DNA from: an uncultured Armatimonadota bacterium
GTDB lineage: Bacteria; Armatimonadota; Fimbriimonadia; Fimbriimonadales; Fimbriimonadaceae
Reading direction: 5' to 3'
Assembly: GCA_903927025.1 (NCBI GenBank)
Contig: CAIYLG010000012.1
Location: 1-64,000, forward strand
DNA: 64,000 nucleotides
A program made the translations under genes and the position numbers. The notes below the pieces were generated by a model. That model ran no database searches. It saw only the letters and a program-made list of their open reading frames with translations, and was not told the origin of the DNA. Position 1 is the stretch's first letter. Each line of letters opens with the position of its first letter. Positions 1 through 9,096 of this stretch are shown here, piece by piece.

Positions 1-839
1 ACGCCTGTTGCGCCAGCGAGGGGAACCACAGAGACGACGGTGGGTGCCACATCGACGACGCCGGTGGTAAACGTCCACGTGTAGTTGCTGACAAGGAATG
101 TTCCTGCGACATCCTTCGCATGCGTTGTGATCACACCCGTGTAGACCGTGCTTCCAACAAGCGGAGCGGTGGGATTGAGGGTGGCCGTATTGTTTGCGTA
201 CGAGACAACTGCTGGTACCGCGGTTCCGCTAGGATCCTTGATATAGAAGGTTGCCGTTGTCAGCGTGGCGGGGTCCATCGCCTTGTTGAACGTGGCGGAA
301 ACGTTGGAACTTACGACGACGCCGGTTGCGTTGCTCGCCGGGATCGTGGAAGAAACCGTCGGCGGAACATCGTTGGTTCCGGTGGTAAAGCTCCACACAT
401 AAGGGGCTTCCAAATGCTGGTTCGCGAGGTTGGTGATGTCAGTTGTGATCGTCACCGTGATCAGGGTGTTCTGTGGCATCAGCCCTGTCACATTGACGGT
501 TGCCTTACTGCCTGAGAACGTCACAACCGTAGGAAGCGTGATGGTTCCCGTTTGGGGCGCACCCTTCAATTGTGCCAGTCCCTTCTTGCCTTTGAAGGGG
601 CCAGCTGCTGCCGGTGCCGTCACCACGATGGATGACGAATTCACGGAGTTCGGATTCATCGGGGTATTGAATGTTGCCGTGATAAGGCTGTCCGTGGGAA
701 CGGCGACAGACCCGTTTGTGGGCGTCACCGAGATGACCGTTGGCCCGATCGCCGATGTTCCCCCGCCTCCGCATCCTGCAATCAGGATGGAGATCGCTAG
801 TAAGAGCGTCCAAAAGACGCCCGAAATTCTTGAATTCAT
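1..839 (-). CDS. Ig-like repeat lipoprotein (3' end outside window)
   Basis: Reading leftward from the ATG at 839, an open frame runs to the window edge, so the C-terminus is missing. The N-terminus is a lipoprotein signal ending in LIAGC followed by a glycine run, so the protein is probably tethered to a membrane. After it come repeats of about 100 residues with the pattern PTVxSxxPxxGxxxVxxxxxxxxATFxxxMxPxxV and a closing VWSFTTG or YTWTFTTG; this is the bacterial Ig-like Big_5 type often found in surface proteins. An AGGAG ribosome site lies about 8 bases before the start. It is followed on the same strand, upstream, by the SLH barrel gene. The exact role is unknown; a structural or adhesive surface role is inferred. 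Confidence 0.8.
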   Translation of the reverse strand, partial: MNSRISGVFWTLLLAISILIAGCGGGGTSAIGPTVISVTPTNGSVAVPTDSLITATFNTPMNPNSVNSSSIVVTAPAAAGPFKGKKGLAQLKGAPQTGTITLPTVVTFSGSKATVNVTGLMPQNTLITVTITTDITNLANQHLEAPYVWSFTTGTNDVPPTVSSTIPASNATGVVVSSNVSATFNKAMDPATLTTATFYIKDPSGTAVPAVVSYANNTATLNPTAPLVGSTVYTGVITTHAKDVAGTFLVSNYTWTFTTGVVDVAPTVVSVVPLAGATG

Positions 840-930
840 GATTTGCTCCTTTAAAAGGGCTGGCTGCCGGTCTCGTTGCCGCGTCGTCGAAGGGAGAGGG
901 TCATGCCGGATGATTGACCCTCTTCGTGAC

Positions 931-2868
931 CTAGAACTTGATCGTCAGTTGGCTTGACAAGAGACCACCTGTGAACCGACCGCCACCGCCTTGGGTGACC
1001 TGGTAGTCGTTGCTCACATCAGAGACTTGGTACTGCAGGGTCAACTTTGCGGAGTCCGATAGGGTGTATCCCACTCTAAAGGTCGACCACTTGTATGAGG
1101 CAGAGTTGCTGCCAGGAGTGTTCGCGACAACCGCAGGGTCAAGTCCTGAGAACTCAGTGTCCTGATATCCCACCATGAGGCTGAGCGCATTGCTCACCTG
1201 CCACGTAAGGCCCACATTCCAGGAATTCATCTTGGTGCCGGAATCAAATCCGGTTGTTCCACCGAAGTCGCTGTTCTTGCCCGTATCCCACTCGCCTCCG
1301 CCTTTAAGCGTCAGCGCATGAGCCATTCGCAAGTGACCTCCAGCGGTCCAGCCCTTGATGTTGGTCGGGTTTCGCTGAATACCAAGCTGTCCCCAATCTC
1401 CAGGAGCAAGGTAGTTGGCTTCAATTTCTCGATAGCCACCCTTGATTCCCCAATCCTTGGACTCATATTTGCCCTCGGCGTGCCAGGCAGCGTTGTTAAT
1501 GCTGTTGACAACGGTTCCGTTCTCTTGGAGATCAGTTTTGGAGTATCCGCCCCCAATTTCGACCTTGGATATGTTGAAGTGAACGTCGCCGCCGTAAATG
1601 ATTAGGCGGTTGGCGCCAGTTCCGTCTACTGGCAGATCCTTGAGCGAATCAAGGACCAGATAAGACAGGTTCAACTTGCCGGTTGTGGGCATCGGAATAC
1701 TCAGCGTTGCGCCCAGAGTTCGATCAAAAGTCATGACCGGATAGGCACCGAAGGCACCATTGAGGGGGCCGGACTGGATTGCGTTCAGCTCGACGCCGTT
1801 GACGCTGGTCAGCTTGCTCGTCGAACCTGCGACGACTTCAAGCTTCGCTCCACCAAGCTTGAATCCAAGGATGCCGCCATCGATGCGATACTTGCCGTCG
1901 TCCCATCGGTCGTTGGCGAAGTACGTCGTGTTGTCGTATCGCTGGAAGATATAGGGTGAAACGCTGTAGGCGACTCGACCCAACTCAGCAGTAAAGGCTT
2001 GTCCACCGATACTGGACCCCAGGGTTACGCTGAAATCCTGGAGGTAAACGTCGGCGTTTGCTTGGACGTACCCGCCATTTGCACCGGGGTGTAGGTCAGA
2101 TTGACCTCCAAACGTGCCAAGCATATTGCCAACGACTAGGGTGCCCTTCCATTTGGGCCCTTCTTCATTGGTACCGGAGAAAGTGAATGCTCCCTCTTCC
2201 AGGGTCGCAAGGTCAGTTGTGAGGCCGGCTGGAGTTCCATTAGGTCCAACACCGTTCAGGTGAGCATCCTGGTCAAGGCCAAACCGATTGTCCCTGCTGT
2301 TGCCAGCAAGCATCAGCAAATTCACATCACCAGTGATGGCGACGTTAGGCTTGCGCTTTTCAAGTCTGGTGACTCGCTCGTTGAGCTCCCCAAGGTCCTT
2401 CTTCATCGCCTCGACGTCGACTCCGAGAGCCTGAAGCTCCTTCTCGAACGTTACGGATAGCTTCTTGAGCTGGGCGATGTCATCGCCATAGGTCTTCATG
2501 CCGTTCACTTCGTTTTGAAGGGCGGCAAGTGCGTCTCGCAAGTTCTGGATGTCTGCCTGAGTGGCAACCCCGTTGAGTTTGTCAGTGAGAGCCTTGATTT
2601 GAGAATCCAAGCCGTCTGTAACGCCCTTTAGGTTGATATAGCAGGCGTGGATGGCAACGGCGAGTTCATACCTTGAGGCTGGCCGGTTGCCACGAAACAG
2701 TCCATCTGGATATCCGACCAGAAGGCCGTCCTTTTTGAGTCGTACCAGGGCTTCAAACGCCCAGTGGTTTTCCGGAACATCCGGAAAGTTGTCGGACGCA
2801 GCGGCAGCCGGAAGAATAATGGTGGCCGCCAGAATCGCCGAGAGAGCGTACTTAACAGTTCGCTTCAT
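931..2868 (-). CDS. SLH-domain outer-membrane beta-barrel protein
   Basis: 645 residues. A signal peptide (about 1-24, ending PAAAA) is followed by one SLH domain (about 28-72, FPDVPENHWAFEAL then LLVGYPDGLFRGNRPASRYELA). A coiled-coil stretch (about 80-170, rich in L, K, E and D) comes next, then a long beta-rich region from about 173 to the C-terminal phenylalanine, with alternating aromatic and polar residues as in a porin barrel. In diderm bacteria that lack Braun lipoprotein, SLH-coiled-coil-barrel proteins tie the outer membrane to peptidoglycan-linked polymer and act as porins; that role is inferred here. An AAGGAG site lies 12 bases before the ATG. It reads toward the Ig-like lipoprotein after an ~90-base gap, and the two could be cotranscribed. 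Confidence 0.88.
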   Translation of the reverse strand: MKRTVKYALSAILAATIILPAAAASDNFPDVPENHWAFEALVRLKKDGLLVGYPDGLFRGNRPASRYELAVAIHACYINLKGVTDGLDSQIKALTDKLNGVATQADIQNLRDALAALQNEVNGMKTYGDDIAQLKKLSVTFEKELQALGVDVEAMKKDLGELNERVTRLEKRKPNVAITGDVNLLMLAGNSRDNRFGLDQDAHLNGVGPNGTPAGLTTDLATLEEGAFTFSGTNEEGPKWKGTLVVGNMLGTFGGQSDLHPGANGGYVQANADVYLQDFSVTLGSSIGGQAFTAELGRVAYSVSPYIFQRYDNTTYFANDRWDDGKYRIDGGILGFKLGGAKLEVVAGSTSKLTSVNGVELNAIQSGPLNGAFGAYPVMTFDRTLGATLSIPMPTTGKLNLSYLVLDSLKDLPVDGTGANRLIIYGGDVHFNISKVEIGGGYSKTDLQENGTVVNSINNAAWHAEGKYESKDWGIKGGYREIEANYLAPGDWGQLGIQRNPTNIKGWTAGGHLRMAHALTLKGGGEWDTGKNSDFGGTTGFDSGTKMNSWNVGLTWQVSNALSLMVGYQDTEFSGLDPAVVANTPGSNSASYKWSTFRVGYTLSDSAKLTLQYQVSDVSNDYQVTQGGGGRFTGGLLSSQLTIKF

Positions 2869-3340
2869 ATTGGGTCAGTGCTCCTTATTGTCAAATCTCA
2901 ACAGGAACGGATTGACCTCTGCCTCGACCCACTTTGTGAAGTCTGCACCAGCCCTGCGTCCGCCTAAGTACCTTTGGGTAGGCGCTTTTGGCGTAGCTTT
3001 CGTATCCTGCCGCGATGGGACTGCGAGCCCCCCGCGTGAGGTCCATTGGGGTCCAATTCGAGCGATTATTGTGATTAAAAGCGCAAGAAGTGGCGTATTG
3101 CTTGGTTATGTGAACGGAGCATCCACAGATGGCGTGCCGTTCGGGTGTTTTTGCTCTCACTTCGTGCCGGTCGGTTTTCTGAGAGTACAGAAAATCGATG
3201 ACGCCAGTTTTCTGACGATAAATTGCCGGACTGGCTTCTTAGTCCCATTGCCTTCAAGAATTGGAACATTGGAATGTGATCCTCCATCGAACAGCGGTGC
3301 GTCAGGGTTGGCATGCGTCCGACAGGCACAGAGAGGCAAT
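2869..3340. other. divergent intergenic region, no gene seen
   Basis: About 470 bases separate the leftward SLH barrel gene from the rightward PRC-barrel gene. Open frames cross it on both strands, but none has a ribosome site or a protein-like composition; the long rightward frame that enters the PRC gene here is antisense to the SLH gene. The region presumably holds the two divergent promoters. I could not assign -35 and -10 boxes confidently. Confidence 0.5.
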
Positions 3341-3802
3341 ATGAAAGACAGAGACTATATACATAAACCAGTAGTGAGCATGGACGACGGTGCCAAGGTA
3401 GGAACCGTGAACGATTTGATCTTTCGCGGTGTTGAGATGGTCTCACTCGTTGTCAAAGGTGAGCGTGGCGAGGGACTCCTGCCTTACGAGCGCGTCAACG
3501 AAAATGGCCCCGACGCTCTGATGATCGACTCCTATACTGCCATTGATTGGAGTTCTGGACTGACGCTGGAGCCAGGGACACGAAGCGTTCATGAGTTGCG
3601 CAAACTCTCCGTTGTCGATGCCGAAGGCAATCTGCTGGGCCGCCTCCACGAGTTCACGATTACGCCAAAGGGTCGAATGGAGGACCTCTACATAAAAACC
3701 GAGGGTGTTTTTGGAATTGGGTCTCACGAATCAGTGGTTTCCCAATCTAGAATTCGTGCGTTTGGTCCGGACGCGATCACCGTTGAGATGGGTAAAAAGT
3801 AG
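3341..3802 (+). CDS. PRC-barrel domain protein
   Basis: 153 residues, cytoplasmic, no signal. Two similar halves are visible: residues about 5-75 (VSMDDGAKVGTVNDLIF then MVSLVVKGERGEGLLPY) and about 85-150 (LSVVDAEGNLLGRLHEFTI then MEDLYIKTEGVFG). This is the tandem PRC-barrel pattern known from RimM C-termini and photosynthetic reaction-centre H subunits, and from many small stress-related proteins. The frame is open far upstream, but that part is antisense to the SLH gene; the ATG at 3341 follows a purine-rich GAGAGG and begins the conserved region. The function in this organism is not known. Confidence 0.8.
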   Translation: MKDRDYIHKPVVSMDDGAKVGTVNDLIFRGVEMVSLVVKGERGEGLLPYERVNENGPDALMIDSYTAIDWSSGLTLEPGTRSVHELRKLSVVDAEGNLLGRLHEFTITPKGRMEDLYIKTEGVFGIGSHESVVSQSRIRAFGPDAITVEMGKK

Positions 3803-3843
3803 GGATTCGGCCACCGCCCATCCAGCATGAAGTGCTTAGATAG

Positions 3844-3869
3844 GAGAGTCCGATTCATCTCGGACTCTC
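3844..3869 (+). terminator. perfect 10-bp hairpin before tlpA-like gene
   Basis: A 10-bp perfect inverted repeat (GAGAGTCCGA / TCGGACTCTC) with a 6-base loop sits 42 bases after the PRC-barrel stop and 7 bases before the next ATG. There is no T-tract. It can be a terminator for the upstream gene or a 5' leader structure of the downstream gene. A GGAGAG ribosome-site-like run lies inside the left arm, so the stem could hide it. Confidence 0.5.
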
Positions 3870-3876
3870 GGCACTC

Positions 3877-5124
3877 ATGAATATACGAACCCTCTCAGTC
3901 CTTGCACTCTGCCTCGCCGGTATTGCGTGCCAATCCCAGACGATCCAAGTAGTTCCGATGGACCATGGTCTCATTGATGCAGTGGGTTACACATCGCCAC
4001 GAGCGATCCCTCTAAGCGCAACTCAGCCTCCCGAAATCACCAAACTTCCAGACCACTTGGTCAACGTCCGGTTTGGCGCCTTTCACATTGGCGGAAAGAC
4101 GTTCTCGGTGTGCATCGGCGATCTGCCGGGCAAGAAATGGCAGCTCTTTGTGGACACAAATGGTGATGGAGACCTAACCAACGACCCAACTCCTGTTTGG
4201 AACCTTATTCACTACAAGGACGAAAAGGGAGTGAGCCACGCGTCGATGGAAGGGTTCGTCAAAGTTGGATTCACCTTGGCGGGCAGTCGCCGCCCGGTCA
4301 CGCTGGGTGTGTACCAATTCGATCCAACCGACCCTGAGAATGCCGGTGAGAAGGAATCCCTGACCTTCTATACGGATTACGCCCTGAAGGGAATCATTCG
4401 AACCGCAAAGAAGAGCTACCCCTTCCTTATCATGGATTGGAGTGCCACTGGGGACTTCACAACCAAACGGGTCGAGTTTCTGATTGACCGTGAACAGATG
4501 GGTAGGGGATACCTTTACGCCACGCGATACCACCTCGACCAGCCGTTCAATTTGGGCGGAACTACCTACGAACTCTCAAAGATTGCCCCCCTTGGCGGTC
4601 CCATGACCATCACGGTCTCCAAGACCACCGTTGCGGAGATACCCATGCCTCGGCGGGCGAAAGTCTTTGCTGTCGGCACCGTCTTTCCTGGGTTTACCGC
4701 CGAAACCATGGACCATTCCCCCATCGACTTTCCACTTGGATTCAAGGGACACCTGGTGATGATCGACTTCTGGGCGACCTGGTGCGGACCCTGTATGGGC
4801 GACGTGCCGGCCACCAAGGCTGCCTACGAGAAGTTTCATGACAAAGGCTTTGACCTGATTGGCATCAGCACCGATGTGAAGGATATGGAAAAACAGGTCC
4901 GGGATGCCGTGTCTCAGCACCAGATGATATGGCCCCAGATCTATGGTCCGAACGCCCGCAAAGCGTGGGAACTGTACAAGCAAGTGTCGATTCCATCCGG
5001 CTTCTTAGTAGATGGCGATACTGGAATGCTCCTAGCGTTTGGCGATGACCTGCGGTCGGATCGCATCATGAAGACAGTTCAGCGGCTGATGGCCAAAAAG
5101 GGACTCCTCAAGAAGGGGTCCTAA
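3877..5124 (+). CDS. exported TlpA/ResA-type thioredoxin-fold protein
   Basis: 415 residues. The N-terminus is a secretion signal (MNIRTLSVLALCLAGIAC); the cysteine at 18 could be lipidated, but GIAC is a poor lipobox. Residues about 20-260 are a beta-rich region without a recognisable family. It contains a calcium-loop-like DTNGDGDLTND (about 93-103) and a second DWSATGDF. Residues about 265-410 form an AhpC/TSA-Redoxin type thioredoxin domain with the active site W302-C303-G304-P305-C306 and the usual cis-Pro region (VSIPSGFLVDGD). It likely acts as a periplasmic thiol-disulfide reductase. The partner is not visible nearby. The start is supported by the signal sequence. Confidence 0.85.
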   Translation: MNIRTLSVLALCLAGIACQSQTIQVVPMDHGLIDAVGYTSPRAIPLSATQPPEITKLPDHLVNVRFGAFHIGGKTFSVCIGDLPGKKWQLFVDTNGDGDLTNDPTPVWNLIHYKDEKGVSHASMEGFVKVGFTLAGSRRPVTLGVYQFDPTDPENAGEKESLTFYTDYALKGIIRTAKKSYPFLIMDWSATGDFTTKRVEFLIDREQMGRGYLYATRYHLDQPFNLGGTTYELSKIAPLGGPMTITVSKTTVAEIPMPRRAKVFAVGTVFPGFTAETMDHSPIDFPLGFKGHLVMIDFWATWCGPCMGDVPATKAAYEKFHDKGFDLIGISTDVKDMEKQVRDAVSQHQMIWPQIYGPNARKAWELYKQVSIPSGFLVDGDTGMLLAFGDDLRSDRIMKTVQRLMAKKGLLKKGS

Positions 5125-5237
5125 ACCGCAAGGAGCAAGTGGCTAAGGCAATGTGTCGTGAAGTGCCACTCACTGTCAAATTCGCGGGACTTTTCGGATA
5201 CCGTGACCGAAGTTTGCCACAAGTCCTAAGTATGGCT

Positions 5238-5264
5238 TTGACACTGAAAATAGGCTGGTAGACT
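5238..5264 (+). promoter_or_regulatory. possible sigma-70-type promoter
   Basis: TTGACA (5238-5243), a short 15-base spacer, then TAGACT (5259-5264). The following ATG at 5273 is only 8 bases away, so a transcript from here would be almost leaderless. The spacer is shorter than usual, so this is a weak call. Confidence 0.35.
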
Positions 5265-5272
5265 CGCGACAA

Positions 5273-6925
5273 ATGAGCCAGCGTCGTCCATTAGCGTCCA
5301 GATTGTTGCGTCCGGCTACTTCGATTTTTAGGTCAAAGTTCTCGGTCTTGGGGTTTGTTTCCATCCTTGCCTTAGCCGGATGCGGCGGAGGTGGAGGCGC
5401 GCCCGTTGGAGGCTGTGGTGGCGTGCTGAAGGGGGCAACGGTGAAGGTGGACTATCCGTCCAGAAGTCTTCCTGCCAACATCAACAACTCCCTCACCAGT
5501 GCCCTTTCTGGAACGGTCATTGTGAAGAGCGCCAACCCATTGGGAGGCGACCTCACGATCAACTTCAACCGTTCTGCAACAGCGGCCGCTCACACGGAAA
5601 CATACAGCATGCCGGACATCAACACCGGCACTTTCAACGCAACCGTGACCTTATACGCGGCGGCCAATCAAGGCGGAGCGGTCGTGGGGACCGCAACCGC
5701 TCAGGACGTGGTCGACTGCGCTGGGCAGTCCCTTAAGGCAGTCACGCTGACTGCCAACATCAAATCTGTCACCGTGACACCACTTACCGTAACCGTTGGC
5801 AGCGGAACCGGACAGCTTGTGTTCACCGCGAAGGATGCTGCCAGTACGCCGGTGGTCATCTCTCCGGGATCTGCGACCTTTAAGGGTGTTGGAGCGGCTG
5901 CAACGGTAACTGCGGATGGTGTGGTCACGCCGGTTTCCGGTGGAACAATCCAAGTGACTGCCACCGTGGACGGCATCGCAAGCCCGGCCGTGACAGTCAC
6001 GGTGAACAACGCGGCGGTGCTTCCTCACTACCACCTCACCGAAATTAAGCCAAATACAACCACGACGAATTCCCTCCAGATTGCGGGAATGAATGCCAGC
6101 GGCCTTGTCGTTGGTGCGGAGAAGGTCAGCAGCACCTCGGGTCTTGGCCTCATCTGGTCGAAGACAGCTGGCGCGACCTACATTGGCAGCTACTGTGTCA
6201 GCGTTGACGACTCCAACGGCGTCCTCGCCCAAAACATTGATGCCTACCAGAACATCACCGGCGTGTTCTACTATCCTAATGCCGGTGCCGGCTCTGGGTA
6301 TAAGTATCCGGACGGTGGGGTAGGAAACTATCCGTGGTTCGTGTTCGGCAACGGAGCGGGAATTGGCGGCACCCAGTATTGGTCGAGCCCAACCGCCGCC
6401 TCAGTCACCATGACCGGCCCCCCGGGCAACACTGGATTCCTGCCCGCCGCCGCAAATAACTCTGGCGTGGTGGTTGGCAGCGGACACGATGTGAACACTT
6501 CATACGGAATCTACTGGCCTACCCCCACGAGTGCTGGTGTTCAGGTCCAGGGAGTGAACGGATTCCCAGGTGCGGTGAGCTCAGACGGAAGAATGGTGGG
6601 CACCAAGGGCGGGGCTCAAGACATGTATTACTGGGCTTCCGGGACCTCAGCGCCATTCATGATTTCCATCGCCAACGTGACTCTGATTCCATCTGGCGTG
6701 AACAACAAGGGCATGTACTGCGGAACGGCGCAGGACAACGCAAACGGCTATCCGTTTGTAGGCACGGTTGCTTCTGGACCGGTCAACCTCACGACGCTGT
6801 TTGACTCCTCGGTCACGGGTTGGACGCTTTACCGAGCGTACGCAATCAACGACCAAGGCTGGATCGTTGGGGACGGATTGGATCCCCAGGGAAGATCCGC
6901 TGGCTTCCTCGCGATTCCACAGTAG
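5273..6925 (+). CDS. lipoprotein with Ig-like domain and HAF repeats
   Basis: 550 residues. A long N-region leads to a lipobox LALAGC and a glycine-rich linker, which predicts an exported, lipid-anchored protein. Residues about 55-160 form a beta-rich domain. About 165-245 resemble a Big_2-type Ig-like domain (VTVTPLTVTVGSGTGQLVFTA ending PAVTVTV). The remaining half has repeats of the HAF type (INxxGxxVG), seen as NNSGVVVGSG, SSDGRMVGTK, NNKGMYCG and INDQGWIVGDG. HAF repeats are beta-propeller-like blades of unknown role that are common in secreted proteins. It has no strong Shine-Dalgarno sequence, and a hairpin follows the stop. Confidence 0.82.
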   Translation: MSQRRPLASRLLRPATSIFRSKFSVLGFVSILALAGCGGGGGAPVGGCGGVLKGATVKVDYPSRSLPANINNSLTSALSGTVIVKSANPLGGDLTINFNRSATAAAHTETYSMPDINTGTFNATVTLYAAANQGGAVVGTATAQDVVDCAGQSLKAVTLTANIKSVTVTPLTVTVGSGTGQLVFTAKDAASTPVVISPGSATFKGVGAAATVTADGVVTPVSGGTIQVTATVDGIASPAVTVTVNNAAVLPHYHLTEIKPNTTTTNSLQIAGMNASGLVVGAEKVSSTSGLGLIWSKTAGATYIGSYCVSVDDSNGVLAQNIDAYQNITGVFYYPNAGAGSGYKYPDGGVGNYPWFVFGNGAGIGGTQYWSSPTAASVTMTGPPGNTGFLPAAANNSGVVVGSGHDVNTSYGIYWPTPTSAGVQVQGVNGFPGAVSSDGRMVGTKGGAQDMYYWASGTSAPFMISIANVTLIPSGVNNKGMYCGTAQDNANGYPFVGTVASGPVNLTTLFDSSVTGWTLYRAYAINDQGWIVGDGLDPQGRSAGFLAIPQ

Positions 6926-6931
6926 TCTGGT

Positions 6932-6959
6932 GCCGGGGATGGGTCTGCTCATCCCCGGC
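6932..6959 (+). terminator. hairpin terminator after HAF lipoprotein
   Basis: A perfect 10-bp stem (GCCGGGGATG / CATCCCCGGC) with an 8-base loop starts 7 bases after the stop codon. The downstream T-tract is weak (CTAGTTTG), so termination is likely but may be partial. Confidence 0.65.
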
Positions 6960-7042
6960 CTAGTTTGTGCGGCTCTGAATTAGGTGTGCGTCCAAAGATC
7001 GTGAAACATCCTGTCGACTGTTGAGGTCAATCAGGACGCACC

Positions 7043-7519
7043 ATGGCACAATCACAGGCTCCAACAATTACTCGTCCACAACTGATCGAACTCCTCAACG
7101 AGGACCTCTCCCGCGAGTATCAAGCCGTCATCGCTTATGTGAACTACTCCCAGGTTTTGAAGGGAGCCAAGTACATGAGCATCGCCAAAGAGCTGGAGGC
7201 GCACGCCCACGAGGAGCTAGCCCACGCCCTTACCATCGCCGGCCAAATTGACTACCTCGGCGGCATGCCCACAGTTACGGCCTCTCCAGTGAGACAGTCC
7301 GATAAGCCCGACGAGATGCTCCGCTTCGATCTTGAGAACGAGAACATCACGGTCGCGAACTACCGCACACGGCTCCGACAGTGCGAATCCCTAGGTGAGT
7401 ACGCCATCGCCGAAAGCATCCGCCTCATCCTCGTTCAGGAGCAGGAGCACCAAGTCGACCTCGCCAACGCCCTCGGCATCGACGTCCCAGATCTGAGCTC
7501 CGAACAGCAACAGGCGTAA
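7043..7519 (+). CDS. ferritin-like / bacterioferritin-type diiron protein
   Basis: 158 residues predicted as a four-helix bundle. Metal-site residues fit the ferritin-like pattern: E25 in helix 1 (SREYQAVIAY), E58-x-x-H61 in helix 2 (AHEELAH), and a second E-x-x-H in the last helix (VQEQEHQVDLA). The length fits bacterioferritin-like or DUF892-like proteins more than Dps. It probably stores iron or uses a diiron centre against peroxide. The ATG follows AGGACGCACC. It is a single gene between the HAF lipoprotein and a repeat-bearing intergenic region. Confidence 0.85.
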   Translation: MAQSQAPTITRPQLIELLNEDLSREYQAVIAYVNYSQVLKGAKYMSIAKELEAHAHEELAHALTIAGQIDYLGGMPTVTASPVRQSDKPDEMLRFDLENENITVANYRTRLRQCESLGEYAIAESIRLILVQEQEHQVDLANALGIDVPDLSSEQQQA

Positions 7520-7634
7520 GAGAGGGTAGGGGTTTCCTAGTTACCATTGGGATGCGCAGAAACATGCCGTTCAGGCTTGGAATGAGGGACTAGACGGTCT
7601 TCATGACGAAAACGAGTGCATTCCAGTGCCGCTC

Positions 7635-7745
7635 AACACCAAGGGTGTTGCCGATGCGAAGCCCACGGTTGGACGCTCTTGCGGCCTACCCTGGGTTCAG
7701 GCGGACCGGTGCCGAAGGTTCCAGGGCCGGAACGCGGCCCCCGCC
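7635..7745 (+). repeat. dispersed intergenic repeat, copy A
   Basis: About 110 bases that recur at 9624 in the same orientation with only scattered differences. It starts with a small hairpin (CAACACC-AAG-GGTGTTG) and ends in a GC-rich hairpin whose stem sequence differs between copies but keeps pairing (GGGCCG/CGGCCC here). Translations of it give short spurious frames. The 7520-7919 interval has nothing else convincing. Confidence 0.75.
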
Positions 7746-7919
7746 GCTCGCGCCCGAACCTCCTGGATTCCAATCCTCGAACGCCATCGGCCAATAACTT
7801 AGAAGATGCGCACCGAGTTTGGCGACTCATGAACCTGTATTCGTGGCGCAACGATCCCCACCAATTGGATTCTCATTAAGAATTGCCACTTTTAGGCACT
7901 AGAATCCGTCTGCCGCAAC

Positions 7920-8867
7920 ATGGCAGGTGATGACAAAAAGCAGGATAAACCCAAGTGGGTTGATGTAGCCACAACTCTTTTGGCGCTAGCTGCCTTCGTC
8001 TACGGATGGGGTAAGGACCGTCAAACCGTTGCTGCTGAATCTGCGAAATCAGCTACAGAAAGAGTGACAAAGGAGCGCGATAATGCCGAAGCCGCAAAGC
8101 AAAGGGATACTGATCGGGCATTTCAATCCCGCCTTGACGCTGAGGAGAAAGCTTTCAAACGCTCAGAAGATGTCAGCAGCAGGCTTTTCGCTAATGGAAT
8201 CGAGTCGATGAGGATCACCGCAGACAGGCAACGGGAGCTACTTGACCTTGCAAACCGCTCGCAGGAAGGGGTTCTTAACCGTCAGGTTGATATGCTTAAG
8301 CAGGCGAACGATCGCCAGATTGCTTCATTCAATCGCCAGGTGAACTTGCAAGCAGCGGAAATCGAAACTGCTCAGGAGCGCTTTAGGAATTTTCGCCAGC
8401 CGCTGTACCTTGAGAAATTGAAGGCGTGCCAGGAAGTCTTTCATGCTCTCGATAAGGTGATCTCACAATCTGACCGCGGACAGGTTAGATCGGGCTTTAA
8501 CAAGTTCTGGGAGTGTTACTGGACTGACATGTTGCTGCTGGAAGACGAGGCAACATGCCAGCAAATGGTCGTTATCGGCGACCTCATGCTGCCATTTCCA
8601 CAAGGTTCCGAATCGAAGGATCAAAGGGTTGCCAATGCCATGGCCATGCGAAGCAAAAACGTCGTGGCTGGCCGACAAATTCAACTCGACCAGCTTTTTT
8701 CCTACGAGCTACTTGACACAAGGCGTAGTGCGATTCGGAAGGCGGAAATCGAGCTCAAAAACATCATCATGGAGAGTTTCAAACAAGACTGGGGCATCAA
8801 ACCGTTTAAGTCAAATCCGATTTCTGAAACGATGGAGAAGGTTTTGAATTCACCTCCTTCACTCTAA
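7920..8867 (+). CDS. membrane-anchored coiled-coil protein
   Basis: 315 residues. A short charged N-terminus is followed by one membrane segment (about 15-29, VATTLLALAAFVYGWG). Then comes a long, highly charged helical region (about 33-160) rich in A, E, K, R and Q, which predicts a coiled coil, and a more globular C-terminal part (about 160-315) with conserved-looking tryptophans. No family is recognised. The layout (inner-membrane anchor, cytoplasmic coiled coil, small domain) resembles the membrane-anchored proteins at 15.9 and 16.8 kb only in general form. The function is unknown. Confidence 0.72.
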   Translation: MAGDDKKQDKPKWVDVATTLLALAAFVYGWGKDRQTVAAESAKSATERVTKERDNAEAAKQRDTDRAFQSRLDAEEKAFKRSEDVSSRLFANGIESMRITADRQRELLDLANRSQEGVLNRQVDMLKQANDRQIASFNRQVNLQAAEIETAQERFRNFRQPLYLEKLKACQEVFHALDKVISQSDRGQVRSGFNKFWECYWTDMLLLEDEATCQQMVVIGDLMLPFPQGSESKDQRVANAMAMRSKNVVAGRQIQLDQLFSYELLDTRRSAIRKAEIELKNIIMESFKQDWGIKPFKSNPISETMEKVLNSPPSL

Positions 8868-9096
8868 CCGGGAATTTATTCAGATGGAATCGCATAAGTG
8901 AAATAGGCAATTCAATTGGTTCATCGTGAGGAATCAATCGGGGTTAATCAGTTCGGAGCAAACTCAGCGAATGGATTAGTGTTCCGCGGCAATGCTGTGT
9001 TCTGCCAAAGATGAACCGAAGACTATTTCTCGTGAGAAACTGGGTGGATAGTCACTCGTTGCGATGCTCAGGCATGTGTAGCCATTTTGACATGGG
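8868..9096. other. intergenic, nothing recognised
   Basis: About 230 bases between convergent genes. No hairpin with a T-tract and no protein-like frame with a start signal was found. Confidence 0.4.

Noticed and set aside
2651-3340. Long rightward frame leading into the PRC-barrel gene (would give 383 residues)
   Set aside because: The first part is antisense to the SLH gene and the middle lacks protein-like patterning; the conserved PRC domain starts at 3341 with its own ribosome-site-like run.
5651-6232. Leftward 193-residue frame inside the HAF lipoprotein gene
   Set aside because: It is a shadow of a GC-rich gene with clear lipoprotein and HAF features on the other strand.
7603-7879. 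Short frames on both strands over the 7635 repeat
   Set aside because: The same translations recur at 9624 with the DNA repeat; hairpins and covariation explain the conservation better.
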